From Hemibagrus wyckioides (Eukaryota > Chordata > Actinopteri > Siluriformes > Bagridae), in the NCBI RefSeq assembly GCF_019097595.1, contig NC_080713.1:4002199-4066198 (forward strand): a stretch of DNA of 64,000 nucleotides. Reading direction: 5' to 3'. The position numbers and the translations under genes were made by a program. Below, in pieces: positions 49,301-62,900 of the stretch. How positions within the stretch are numbered: the stretch's first letter is position 1; the number at the start of each line of letters is the position of its first letter. The notes beneath the pieces were generated by a model. The model was not told where the DNA came from and made no database searches. It saw only the letters and a list, made by a program, of their open reading frames with translations.

Positions 49301-52300
49301 ACTTTTCTATGAATATATCACTCTTAGTAAACAGAAATCCTTCTGAAACACTACAAGTCCTGAGTGTCTACTTTCATATGAGCTTCATATTAACCTCCTC
49401 TGTGGAGTGAGACATGAACAAAGACACTCATCATTAACATGGACACAAGAAAAACAGAGGGAAACTCCATTTTCCGATGTCCTTTTACCTGGTGCTGGTG
49501 TGGAGAAAATGATGGACCATGCACATTTGGCCTTCAGAATCAGTGATGTCCGAGTATTTCACATGTCGTCTGGATGGTTTGTTAGTTCACAAGCTTTGTG
49601 TTAGGGTCTGTTTACTCAACAGTCACGGTTACTGGCATGGCCTGGACTTCATTATGTCTTCGCCATGTTTTCTGCACACTTCCTGTCTGTGTGGATTTGC
49701 TCTTACTCCAGTTTTCATCAGAAAATCGTCTCCAGGACACGGACACCCTGGTATACTGGACTTCCGGCTAGATACTGCTTGTCTTTTTAAAACTCGTGAT
49801 GTAATTGTCATGGTTAACGATCGACCGGCGGAGCTGTGGAAGAAGTTAGATATTATGTGTTAGTTATTTGTTTTCTACTTCCCTGTGCTGATTCAAACAG
49901 TTCAGTAAAATTAACCAATAACGCAAATCTTCAGCCATAAAAGTTCTCTCTAATTAGCGTTTTTTTTCCTCAGCACACTGTACTCTCTACGCTAACAAAT
50001 CCACAACATTCATAAGGTCTCATTATTTCCTGTACAGGGATCCAGGTTCCTCTGCATAAGGCACGATTCTCTTCTATGTAGCTTCATGAGGAACATTTCT
50101 CACTTCTCAGCCCCTTTAATAACAAGAACGGAGGGCAAGAAGCCTTCACATATCCCAGCTGAGGAAGTTAGGGCTAGAGTGCAGCAGCAGCTACACTGTA
50201 TTGCCAAAAGTTTTGGGACACCCCTCCAAATCATTGAGTTCACAGGTTGGGCTCGGCCTCTTAGTTTCAGTGAAAGGAACTCTTAATGCTTCAGCTTCAT
50301 ACCAAGACATTTTGGACAATTTCATGCTTCGTGGGAACAGTTTGGGGATGACCCCTTCCTGTTTAAACATGACTGAACACCAGTGACCAAAGCAAGGTCC
50401 ATAAAGACATGGATGAGTGAGTTTGGTGTGGAGGAACTTGACTGGCCTGCACAGAGTCCTGACCTCAACCCTATAGAACACCTTTGGGATGAATTAGAGC
50501 GGAGACTGCGACCCAGGCCTTCTCGTCCAACATCAGTGTCTGACCTTAAACACACTTATTCCCATAAACACACTCCTAAAATTGTGGAAAGCCTTCCTAG
50601 AAGAGTTGAAGCTGTTATAGCTGCAATGTCCGGGACAACTCCATATTACATTCATGTGCATGTAAAGGCAGACGTTCCAAAACTTTTGGCATATAGGAGC
50701 AGGGAGGGTTAAGGGCATGGCTCAATTGCCCAACAGTGGAGCTTAGTGGTGATGGGGCTTGAACCCTGACCTTTTAACCCATAGCCTTAACTACTTGAAC
50801 CACGACTGCTCAGTTGTGCTCTCTGTGTATGTTCACTACAAGATATATGTAACACAACAGTGCTGTAGTGAGTAATATGTCTTTGAATGACCGTTTTGAC
50901 GTAAATATAATAGTACCAGCACCTCACCAGAGCACAGATAGTTCTGGATTAGTAAACGGCCGAGACGTGCAGTCTGTCGACTCGTAGCCGTAAGCGGAAA
51001 GTTTCCTCTTAATGGGAACACTCCATGACGTTTAGTCGCAGTCTCAGCCGGCGGCTCCGGGTGGATCCCTTTCTCACTTCCCGTTAGTCATTTCACAGCT
51101 TCTTGTTAGAGCCTGCTTTTCATCTTCAGATAAATGATTCCTGCATTAAGGAGTTTTTTTTTTGTTCTCAAACGCTGGTCTCGTACAGATGTCTACTTGA
51201 AAAGCTTAAAAGAAACTCCTATCGAGTTTTTCAAAAAGCTTTCCTTTCTCCCGAGGGCTCTCTGTCGTTTATTCGTCTGGTCGCTGAATCTGAATCCGAG
51301 AAAAATGAAGGCTGTTGATTTGTTTGCTGTTTGATTTGATTTGTTTTCACACTGTATATATACACAGATCGGGCATAACATTATGGCCACCTGCTTAATA
51401 TTCTATGGTCCCCCTATTGCTGCCAAGACAGCCCTGACCCGTCCTGCACTGTGTATTCTGACCCCTTTCTATCAGAACCAGCATTAACTTCAGCAATCTG
51501 AGCAACAGTAGCCCGTCTGTCGGATCGGATCACACAGGCCAGCCTTCGCTCCCTACGTCCATCAGTGAGCCTTGGCCATCCATTCACCTCTGTTCCTTCC
51601 TTGGACCACTTTTGATAGATACTGACCACTGCAGACCGGGAACACCCCACAACAGCTGCAGTTTTAGAGATGTTCTGACAAAATGTTGACTTGCTGCCTA
51701 ATATATCCCACCCACTACCAGGTGCCATGATGAGGAGATCATCAGTCTTATTCACTTCACTTACATTTCTTTATCCTTGGGGTCAGTTCTATAGGGAAAT
51801 GTCCTTCGCAAAGCAAAACACACAGCATGTTTGGGTCACTTCCTGTTGATGTTGTTCTTTCAGCTGCTCCCTGTTTGGGGTCATTTGGTCCGCATGTTTT
51901 GATTTAGCGCAGGTTTTACGCCGGATGCCCTTCCAGACGAAACTCTCCCATTTAATCCAGGCTAGGGATCGGCACTGAGAGTTAACTCTTCAGTGCCTGG
52001 GTTAGCTCCCTGGATCCTGCCACTGGACCACCAGGAGGCTGTTTGGGTCACGTCCTGTATTGGGGTCAATTGAGGGTCAAGAGAGTTGGAACAGAAGCTG
52101 GAGTCGTTCTATAAGCTAATCAACATATGAATCTGGAGTGACACACACATCCACGAAGCTCCGCCCCCTTCTCACATCCCGAACGATGCGCTCTCTTGGT
52201 CTGTCATGGTAAAAGGTTTATTATCAAATCTAACACTTTAACACATGAGAGAGTGTGGATGAGTGTGTGTGTGTGTGCGGATGAGTGTGTGTATGGGTGT

Positions 52301-55300
52301 GCACACGAGAGTGTGTGTGTGTGTGCATGAGAGTGTGGATGAGTGTGTGTGTGTGTGAGAATGTGTGTGTGTGTGTGCGGATGAGTGTGTGTATGGGTGT
52401 GCACACGAGTGTGTGTGTGTGATAATGTGTGTGTGTGCATGAGAGTGTGGATGAGAGAGTGTGTTTAAGTATGTGAGAATGTGTGTAAGAATTTGTGTGT
52501 GTGTGTGTGCACGAGAGTGTGTTTGAGTGTGTGAGAATGTGTGTAAGAATATGTTTTACATTTTACAATATGTGTGTGTGTGAGTGTGTGTGTGTGTGCA
52601 TGAGGGTGTGTGTATGTGTGTGCACACGAGAGTGTGTGTGTGTGTGCATGAGAGTGTGGATGAGTGTGTGTGTGTGAGAGTGTGTGTGTGTGTGCGGATG
52701 AGTGTGTGTATGGGTGTGCACACAAGAGTGTGTGTGTGATAATGTGTGTGTGTGCATGAGAGTGTGGATGAGAGAGTGTGTTTAAGTATGTGAGAATGTG
52801 TGTAAGAATTTGTGTGTGTGTGTGTGTGTGCGCACGAGAGTGTGTTTGAGTGTGTGAGAATGTGTGTAAGAATATGTTTTACATTTTACAATATGTGTGT
52901 GTGTGAGAGTGTGTGTGTGTGCACACGAGAATGTGTTTGAGTGTGTGAGAATGTGTGTGTGCACGAGAGAGTGTGGATGTGTGCAAGAATATGTGTATGT
53001 GTTTGTGTGATAGTATGTGTGTGTGTGTATGTATGTGTGTGAGTCTTCTTGAAGGAGGTTAAAGAGAGCAGCGGTGTTCCTGAGCTCCTTGGGGATTTCT
53101 CAGTGTCAGTAAAGGACCTGAGCGCATGCTAATGATCTTCAGCATCGTTATTTCCCTTTTTATGACCGAGTCCGAGTCCGAGCGTCTCCCAAAGCCTCGT
53201 AAATGAGAGCAGTGTTTACTGTTGACTGGACTGCTGAGGTCATTCCGCTCACCTCGGTTTGGGTTTGGAGTGACCACTTGACAGGATTGTCCAGAGTTTT
53301 TTGCAGTCTCCTTAATTAATGTGAACTTTCTTGATTTGAAGGTTTTAGTGGAAATACAGGAGCAGAGTTTCTTCAGCATTACAAACTGAGCTGTGTGGGC
53401 ATAATTGTGTGCATGAGAGAGTGTGTATGTGTATATGTGGGTATGTGTGTGTGAGAGTGTGTACGAGGGTGTGTGTGTGAGAATGTGTTTGTGTGCAAGA
53501 GTGTGTGTGTGAGAGAGGGAGTGTGTGCGAGAGTGTGTATGTGTGAGAGTATGTGTAATTGAGAGTGTGTGTGTTTGTGAGAATGTGTACAAGAGTGTGC
53601 GCAAGAGTGTGTGTGTGTGTGTGTGAGAATGTGTATGTGTGCAAGTGTGTATGTGAGAGAGAGAGTGTTCAAGTGTGTATGTGAGAGTGTGTGTGAGAGA
53701 GAGAGTGTGTGTGTGTGAAAATGTGTATGAGAGTGTATGTGTATTTGAGAATGTGTGTGTGTGAGTGTGTGCGTGTATATGTGATTTGTGCATGGGTGTA
53801 GGTGTATGTGTGTGTAGTTCCCTGTGATGGACCAAGCCTGTAGATTGGATCAATCTGATCATCTTCCACTTACCTCCTTCTAGACCCTTCTCTCCAGTCA
53901 CACACCAGAGAACACCTGACCTCTTCCTCTGAGACCATCACACCTTCTCACACACACACACACACACACACACTACTTTCTACACTACCCTCAAATTCCT
54001 ACTTAACTTGGGGTAGTCTTTTTCAGTGACATCAGTCAAGAAAGTGACATGAAAACCACCGTTAGCTTGTTGCTAATGAAATGCCGGACATGGAGGATCC
54101 CACTATCGTTCTGTTCCTCGGCGTCTCTCTCCGTGAGTCCGACTTTAATTAGCGCCGTAATTACTTTGCGCGTGCGGTAGCAGCAGCAGCAGCTGTGGCC
54201 TTCTGAAGAGCTAAATGCTGGCTATAAATCCCCCCCCCGAGAGAACGGGTGGCCTAGTCACAGCTGCACACACCCACCTGCCCACCCGCCGCACACGCTC
54301 TCTTTCATTAGCATTTGGAGCAGTATGCGCCGTCCAGCGCTCCCCGTAAAACAGAGACGGCTAGCGTGACCGATTAGAGGAATCAGTCGAGAGTTGAGGC
54401 CGATCCTGATGGGAGAAGGAAGACCTGGGATTGGCTGAATTGTTTGGAACAGAGAAGGTTGGGCTTGGCAGAGTGGCCCCGCCCCCTTTTACATTAACAT
54501 AAGCAAAGCTGTGACTGTCGAGTGAAGGCTCCAACATTCCACACTGTCTTTTTTTTGTTTTGGATTAAATAAGAGAATCATCCAGGGTCTTGAAGTGCAC
54601 TTCTTTGTTTTCTTCTTCTTCTTCTTCTTCTTCGTTTTCTTCTTCTTTCTTCTTCTTCTTCATTCTTTTTCATCATCTTCTTCCTCTTCTTCTTCATCAT
54701 CATCTTTTTTTTCTTCTTTCTTCTTCTTTTTCATTATCATCATCATCATCTTTTTCTTCTTCTTTCTTCATCATCATCTTCTTTTTTTCCTCTTCTCCTT
54801 CCTCTTCTTCTTCATCTTCTTCTTTTTCTTTTTCCTTCTTCTTCTTCTTGGATTATTTAATGTGAACACTATTCATATTCATACTATTTATACTATACCT
54901 AGTGTGCAGAAGTATGCGATTTGGGACGCACCTTAAGACTCTGGGGTAAACTTCTCAACTACGACTTCCTCTGAGTGCAGGAAGTGACATCAGATCAACA
55001 CGGCTGCTTACAGCGTCATGCAAATGAGTTCCAGTGTATATACGAGCACGTGTTTCATATTAATCCACATAGAGTTCGTCACTCATCCCAGCTGACATCC
55101 AGTCATCCATGGGGGTTTTGTTTGTTTGTTTGTTTTCTCCCCTCCCCTATTTGTATGCATCCTGATTTGTCCTCTGATAATAATACTTTTCATATCAATG
55201 GAATATTACAGAGCAACACTGACCAAACTCACATACTGTACTGATGAAGTAGTCTTGCGTCGCCGGAGCTTCAGACTGACTCTATCGACCAAGGAACCAC

Positions 55301-56248
55301 CCAAGGAGGCATCTGACTGACATATAAAGCAACCAGTCACAGTTCAGCATCATGTTTAGGGGCGTGAACATGTAAAGTCCCTATAAAAACAGAGAACGTC
55401 TAGCTGATCCTCAGGTGTAAACACGACGGCTTCCATCAGGGAGGTAGAGCATCATGACAGCTTTGAAAAGGTTGAAAATAGACACACACACACACACATA
55501 TCCCGGAATTCTTGTAGAATCCAACCAATCAGATGACGACTTCGAAATTCCTGAAATGTTTCCGATTTTGTGTTCCACACGCATCAGAGGTTCAGCCAGC
55601 GGTCCGTGGGCGTGACGTCCGAGACCAAGACTACTAATTAAGAGACTTTTCATATAAAAACAAAATGGAGGCTGTGTGGTGTGTTCCCAGATTCTCGTAC
55701 ACTAACAGGAGCAGATTTCCTTATAATCCCGCTCCAGCGGGAACAGCCGCTCTCTCCGACGCAGAGCCTCAATTCCTCGTTTTATCTATTCACTTGAAAT
55801 CATCTGTTGAGCGTCTGAACCACCTCCAGTCCGTCTCCCCGTACGCCAGCTGTTCCCGCCCACCTGCGGTCTCCTCTAATGAACCCTCTCGCTCACATTT
55901 CTGCTCCGGAACATAAACAAATAAGTCATTTCAACACTTTAATGAACACGAGAAGTCTACCTTTTTCTTTATCCAGCAGGGTATTCACCAGCCAGAAAAA
56001 GCCAGAGACTCGTATTCGCCTTGCCTTGCCTCGCCTCGCGAAAAAGCCAATTAACTTTAATGAGGAAGGATGTGGGCTTGCATGAAGAAAAAAAGAAAAC
56101 ATGCTTTTGGCAGCAATTAATTTGTGTTCATAGAGAGTTCGTTTAGGAGACGCTTACAGGAATCTGCCAGGGCTTGGGAAGGTGAGCTGAGAGAATGCTA
56201 ATGCTAGTGAGTAGAGTGATGCTAATGATGGAGTAGTGATCATGTCAA

Positions 56249-56341
<93 letters not shown>

Positions 56342-56437
56342 ATCACTCTCTCTCGTTCTCTCTCTCTTTCTCTCTCTCTCTCCTATATCACTCTCTCTCG
56401 TTCTCTCTCTTCCATTCCCCCCAAGTCTTTCTTTCTT

Positions 56438-56479
<42 letters not shown>

Positions 56480-56518
56480 ATCACTCTCTCTCGTTCTCTC
56501 TCTTCCATTCCCCCCAAG

Positions 56519-56549
<31 letters not shown>

Positions 56550-56601
56550 CTCTCTCCTCTCTTTTATATCACTCTCTCTCTTCCATTCCCCCCCAAGTCA
56601 G

Positions 56602-56668
<67 letters not shown>

Positions 56669-56685
56669 CTCTCCCCCTCTCCCCT

Positions 56686-56717
<32 letters not shown>

Positions 56718-56742
56718 TTCTTTCTTTCTTTCTTTCTTTTCT

Positions 56743-56773
<31 letters not shown>

Positions 56774-57418
56774 CCCCTCTCCTTTCTTTTCTTTTCTCTT
56801 TCTTTCTTTCTTTCTCCCCTCTCTTTCTTTCTTTCTTTCTTTCTCCCCTCTCCTTTCTTCTTTCTTTCTTTCTCCTCTCCCTTTCTTTTCTTTCTCTTTC
56901 TCTCTCTTTCTTTCTCTTTCTTTCTCCTCTCTCCTTTCTCTTTCTTTCTTTCTTTCTTTCTTTCTCCCCTCTCCTCTTTCTTTCTCTTTCTTCTTTCTTT
57001 CTCTCCCCTCTCCTTTCTTTCTTTCTCTTCTCTCTCTTCTCTTTCTTTTCTTTCTTTCTTTTCTTTCTTTCTTTCTTTCTCTTTCTTTCTCTTTCTTTCT
57101 CTCTTTCTCTCTCTCTCTTCTCTCTCTCTCTCTCTCTCTTCCATTCCCAAGTCTTTCTTTTCTTTCTTCTTTCTTTCTTTCTTTCTTTCTCTTCTTCTTT
57201 CTTTCTTTCTCTTCTTTCTCTCTCTCTCCCTCCTCTCCTTTCTTTCTTTCTCTTCTTTCTTTCTCCTCTCTCCCTTTCTTTCTTTCTCCTCTCCCTTTCT
57301 TTCTTTCTCTTCTTTCTTTCTCCCTCTCCCTTTCTTTTTCTTTCTTTCTCTCTCCCCTCCTTTCTTTCTTTCTTTCTTTCTTTCTTTTCCCCTCTCCCTT
57401 TCTTTCTTTCTCCCTCTC

Positions 57419-57449
<31 letters not shown>

Positions 57450-57622
57450 TCCCCCCCTCTCCTTTCTTTTTCTTTCTTTCTTTCTTTCTTTCTTTCTTTT
57501 CTTTCTTTCTCTCCCCTCTCCCTTTCTTTTCTTTCTTTCTTTCTCTCTTTCTTTCTTTCTTTCTTTCTCCCCTGCTCCCTTTCTTTTTTTCTTTCTTTCT
57601 TTCTTTCTTTCTTTCGCCCCCC

Positions 57623-57697
<75 letters not shown>

Positions 57698-57707
57698 CCC
57701 CCTCTCC

Positions 57708-57745
<38 letters not shown>

Positions 57746-57755
57746 CCCCCTCTCC

Positions 57756-57797
<42 letters not shown>

Positions 57798-58060
57798 CCC
57801 CCTCTCCCTTTCTTTCTTTCTTTCTTTCTTTCTCCCCCTCTCCCTTTCTTTCTTTCTTTCTTTGTCCCCCTCTCCCTTTCTTTCTTTCTCGCCCTCTCCC
57901 TTTCTTTCTTTCTCGCCCCTCCCTTTCTTTCTTTCTTTTGCCCCCCTCTCCCTTTCTCCCTTTCTTTCTTTCTTTCGCCCCCCTCTCCCTTTCTCCCTTT
58001 CTTTCTTTCTTTCGCCCCCCTCTCCCTTTCTCTCTCTCTCTCTCTCTCTCTCTTATATTG

Positions 58061-58123
<63 letters not shown>

Positions 58124-58127
58124 ATTG

Positions 58128-58167
<40 letters not shown>

Positions 58168-58239
58168 GTTTTCTCTCTCTCTCTCTCTCTCCTATGTTGT
58201 TTTCTCTCTCTCCTATCATTCTCCCTCACTCTCCCCTTA

Positions 58240-58272
<33 letters not shown>

Positions 58273-59724
58273 CTATGTTGTTTTCTCTCTCTCCTATCAT
58301 TCTCCCTCGCTCTCCCCTTACTCTCTCTTTCTCTCCTATCACTCTCTCTCTCTTATATTGTTTTCTCTCTCTCCTATCATTCTCCCTCGGTCTCCCCTTA
58401 CACACACTCTCTCTCTTTCTCTTGTTCTGTCTCTCCCATTCCCCCCCCCTCTAAGTCTTTCTTTCTTTTTCTTTCTTTCATCGAAAAATTTACTAGAGAA
58501 ATAAGGAAGCATGAGAGATTTTATTTTTATTGTAACGGCTCCACACACTTGTATCTGATGTTGTACAAACATTTACATTTAGTTCCACAGTTATTTTGTT
58601 ATTCGTCTGATTTCCTTCTGTCCTGCTGTAGAGGTCAAAAAATTAATGAGTGAATAAATGACACCAGACAGAAAACGTTCACTAAAAGGGGGAAAGGATG
58701 CAGGACGTGGCAGACGTGCGCTCTTACTGTCACGCCACACCCACTTTATCTGACTAAACCTTGACCTGTGAGTTTACGAGTCTTGGGAGTGAAAAGAAAA
58801 GAAAAACATTAGACTGGAGTCTCTTTATACTGTATATTGGAGGCTCTGATTTATTTATTTGAACGGACTTTGCTGATTGTTGCGTGAGAAAAAACAAAAT
58901 TTCCATCTTATCCACGGACGTGTTTATTTCTTGTTAGTCATGCTGTTATTTTTGAGATCCTTAAAAAAACAATACAACCAAAGTCAAAAATTATTTTTAA
59001 AAAAATTTATAAATAATTTTTTTCTACTTCTCAGGAGGTTTTTCCTCACTAATCTTTGCTCATTAAGGATAAATATTAATTTAATTGTAATTTTTTATTT
59101 ATTATTTTTTTATTTTATATTTTTGTCATTTTTATTTTACATTTTGATATTTCTCTAAAGCTCCTCATAGACAATATCCATTAATAAAAGCTCTATAGAA
59201 ATAAAATGTATTTGAATATGCAAAAAAATAATAATTGCTGTGTTTTTCAATGAAATTTTTTATATTAATTGAATAGCAGCAGTGTCCTTGTGGAGCTGAG
59301 GCTGTAATTAAAGGCAGGCAGGACACGGAGCAGTCGCACCGTGGGGATTTCTCAGAAAGACCTGTCACAGAACGAGAGGCTTTTGTCTGTGCTAATTAGC
59401 TTTGCGATCAGTTCAATGTGTCACACACGTCTTTTTTTTTTTTTCTTCCTCACCTCTCTCTATAATTCCTGTAACACTCAGATTTAACAAACTTCCTTTA
59501 ATTGTTATTACTGAACACCTTCTGTGTTTCCTACTTTTAATGTAGTATCAAGAGTACACTTCTGAGAGTCACGAGCTTCCTTTATTCCCTGATTGAGCTG
59601 CAACATCCACATCTGGAGTGATTGACAGCTGCAACTCTATAATATTACAGTAAATAACACATCCTGGAAGCCCCACCCCCTTTCTCACTTGTTCTAAGGA
59701 ATTATAATATGATCAGTAAAGTGC

Positions 59725-59789
<65 letters not shown>

Positions 59790-59924
59790 AATAACACATC
59801 CTGGAAGCCCCACCCTCTTTCTCCCTTTCTAACATTTGCAAATTATAGTTTGTTTGGTTTTATCAGTCGAACCGATTTCTTTCTTAATCCAACTTTTTCT
59901 AAGAAATTAGGAAGTGATCAATAA

Positions 59925-59995
<71 letters not shown>

Positions 59996-62900
59996 GTGCT
60001 TACAAATTGGCAGTAGTGTTACATTAAAAAACCAACGACAACAAAAAATACAGGTTAAGCAATTTGTATAACATCTACACAAACTGATTCATTTTGTTTT
60101 TATATTTCCATTTTGTTTATTGCTGAAAAATAAAAATAGTTTGAATATTAAGTACAAAATTTAATATCAAATCTTAATATAAATTAAAAAAAAAACAATT
60201 ATTTTATCTATTTCAATGCAACATCAATCGTAATTTTATCATGATATCGATATCGCATCGTCACATTGCCCAGCTCTAATGGATAAACTCCATACATAAA
60301 TAATCCATAAATGAGTTTAATTGCTATTTAGTCGAGTGTCTCAGCTGTAGACACTTGTTTAGTCACCATCCTGCAATTTCCTTCTATTTCTTAAAGTAAA
60401 TAAGACCAAAAATACACAGCTTGTCTCCTCCCAGAGAAAGTCCAGACGACTTAAGGACCGTCACAGAACTCTGACACTGGAGACTCCTTCCATAAACGTT
60501 TATATATAAATATTCATATAAATCTCTTTGAATAAAGTTTCAGCATCCAACATGCTGTGGATGAGCTGTTGCTATGGAAACGGTGGCCTATTAGAGCGAG
60601 CTGGTCAACATAAACGCGTGCACGGAGAATTCTGCAGGAATATTTATCTTGTGAAGCTGAAAGAGAGGGAATCGTCTTCGTTTTAGCAGACCGTGTAGAC
60701 GTTTTTCACGTCTCTGAGTTATCGTAATGATGGAGGATGGACGATGTGTCCTTAAAACTGCGGAGTTATTTCCGGCAGTGGCCCTGGCTAAAGCTCTACA
60801 TCCGAGTTGTCAGCTGTCCTTAGTTAAGCTGCAGGGAACATCGATATAAAGTGTCGCGTGACCTCTCAGTCGATGTTTGTAGGTCCACTATATTTACATC
60901 CCGGTGTTCGATTTCCAGAGAAGCTGTCGGTCGGTAGCAGGACGCCGTTTGTTTACCTGCAGGGAGGATCGATTTCCTGCTGGAAATGTTCGGTGGAGAT
61001 GAACAGATTAGTCGTACGTCGTCCTGGCTTTGTGTCCGGATAAACGACTGGACTTCAGTAAATCAGGTAATCCATCCTCAGGAGCGTATATGAAATATCC
61101 GAACGGTAACGAGGTCAGCGGTCAGCGTGAATATCTTCCTGAGATCCCATCACTCTGCTTGACAAGACCGGATGTTCGGTTGGAATTTGGTATCCGTGTG
61201 CGAATGATCGGTTTTCCACAGCGCTATGTGGAAGCAGATGGTTGATTTGGGTGTGGCTCCGGAGCTCAGATGGCTTCTGGATATTGGCAGCATTTCTAAA
61301 CTCTATTTAGGTTTAGAAGGGTGTGTTGGGTATCTCCACTGCTGGCATGACTCCCTCCTTCGCTCTCCTGAGTGTCCTTCATGGAGCCAGTCCATTTGCT
61401 TTGCTTCGGTTGAATGCTAATAGCTGTTTTGTCGTTCGAAGCCTTTATACGCAACGGAGTACAGTGGAATCCTTCTCTTCGCATGTGTCGGTGTGTAAAG
61501 GATGGGGTTATCTGCTGATTAATACCCCAGAGCCTTACAACAACTTGGGGCAGTGGTGGCTCAAGTGGTTGAGGCTCTAGGTTGTTTATTGGAGGATCGT
61601 GGTTCAAGGCCCAGCATCACCAAGCTCCACTCTAGGGGCAATTGAGCAGACCCTGTCTGCTCCAGGAGGGCTGTATCATAGCTGCCCCAGCACTCTGAAC
61701 CCAACTTCCTCAACTGGGATATGCGAAGAAAAGAATTCCACTGTGCTGTAATGTATGTGTGATGATAATAAAGGCTTCCTCAGTTCTTAAGGCTGTAACA
61801 ATACAACATATCAATATCAGGCTCTTGTTAGCATTTAAACTGAATCAGATCCACACATAATGAGGCTGGAGGGTTTTAAATACACTTCTCTCAAGCACAC
61901 TGGCCAAAAATGCTTGATTAGTGATGTTTCTATTCTCAAAGTAAATGTTGATGTCAAACTCATTCCTGCTGTCGGAGATGCTCCGAGTGCTTGTTCATTT
62001 AAAAAGGATCTGAAATGTGATCTTCAACCAGTAAAATTCTGTGTAAGGTTATCCAACCGAGGGAAAAACACACGTCTAAAACACACTGAAAGCCAACAGA
62101 CCCATTTTATAGTGGACAGAAAGCCATTCAAAATGTCCTATAAGCCGACAGGACGTGACAGCGTGCCGGTAACAAGGGTTAGAGAAGGTATATGGTATAA
62201 GCATGAACCTTTCTAGGTGTACAAGATAGTAGAGTGTACCTTTTTTGTAAGCATTTCAGTCTGAAATCATGCACCACTTCAACAAATAAGAAATATTATT
62301 AAATGAAAAAACCTTTCTAAAGTCTGTAAATGTAGATCGGAAGTGCATCCGAGTCACTTTCCTGTTCCCTCCGGTGAACTTTTATAATAACCAACAGCAC
62401 TCCAGAGAGTCAACATCAGACATGATTAAATCCCAATCTTGGCATGGTGCAGATGACAGCTCAATGACAGGCAGGAAATGCTAAATTTTACTCACATTTA
62501 CATTTTTCATACATCACTTTCTGCTGCTGTGGAGAATCTCACATGGACCTAAAAACTGTGGCTCATCCGGATGCTGTATACACCGATCATTCTGAGCTCT
62601 GAGAGGTGAAGTGAATAAGACTGATGATCTCCTCATCATGGCATCTGTTAGTGGGAAGGAAGCAACTGGACATTTTGTCCTCAAAGTTGATGTGTTAGAA
62701 GCAGGAAAAATGGACAAGCGTAAGGATTTGAGCAATTTTGACGAAGGGCTAAATTGTGATGGCTAGACCACTGGATCAGAGCATCTCCAAAACTGCAGCT
62801 CTTGTGGGGTGTTCCCGGTCTGCAGTGGTCAGTATCCTTTAACTTGCAGGACTTAAAGGATCTGCTGTTAATGTCTTGGGGCCAGATACCACAGCACACC

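Noticed and set aside
49519..49863. 114-codon open frame in GLG1 intron 1
   Set aside because: No recognisable family, no repeat of known coding type, and no splice context consistent with an exon.
56236..58653. 805-codon open frame on the + strand
   Set aside because: Pure Ser/Leu/Phe/Pro from a CT-only tract. Stop codons need A or G, so open frames are automatic. No domain, no splice or start context.
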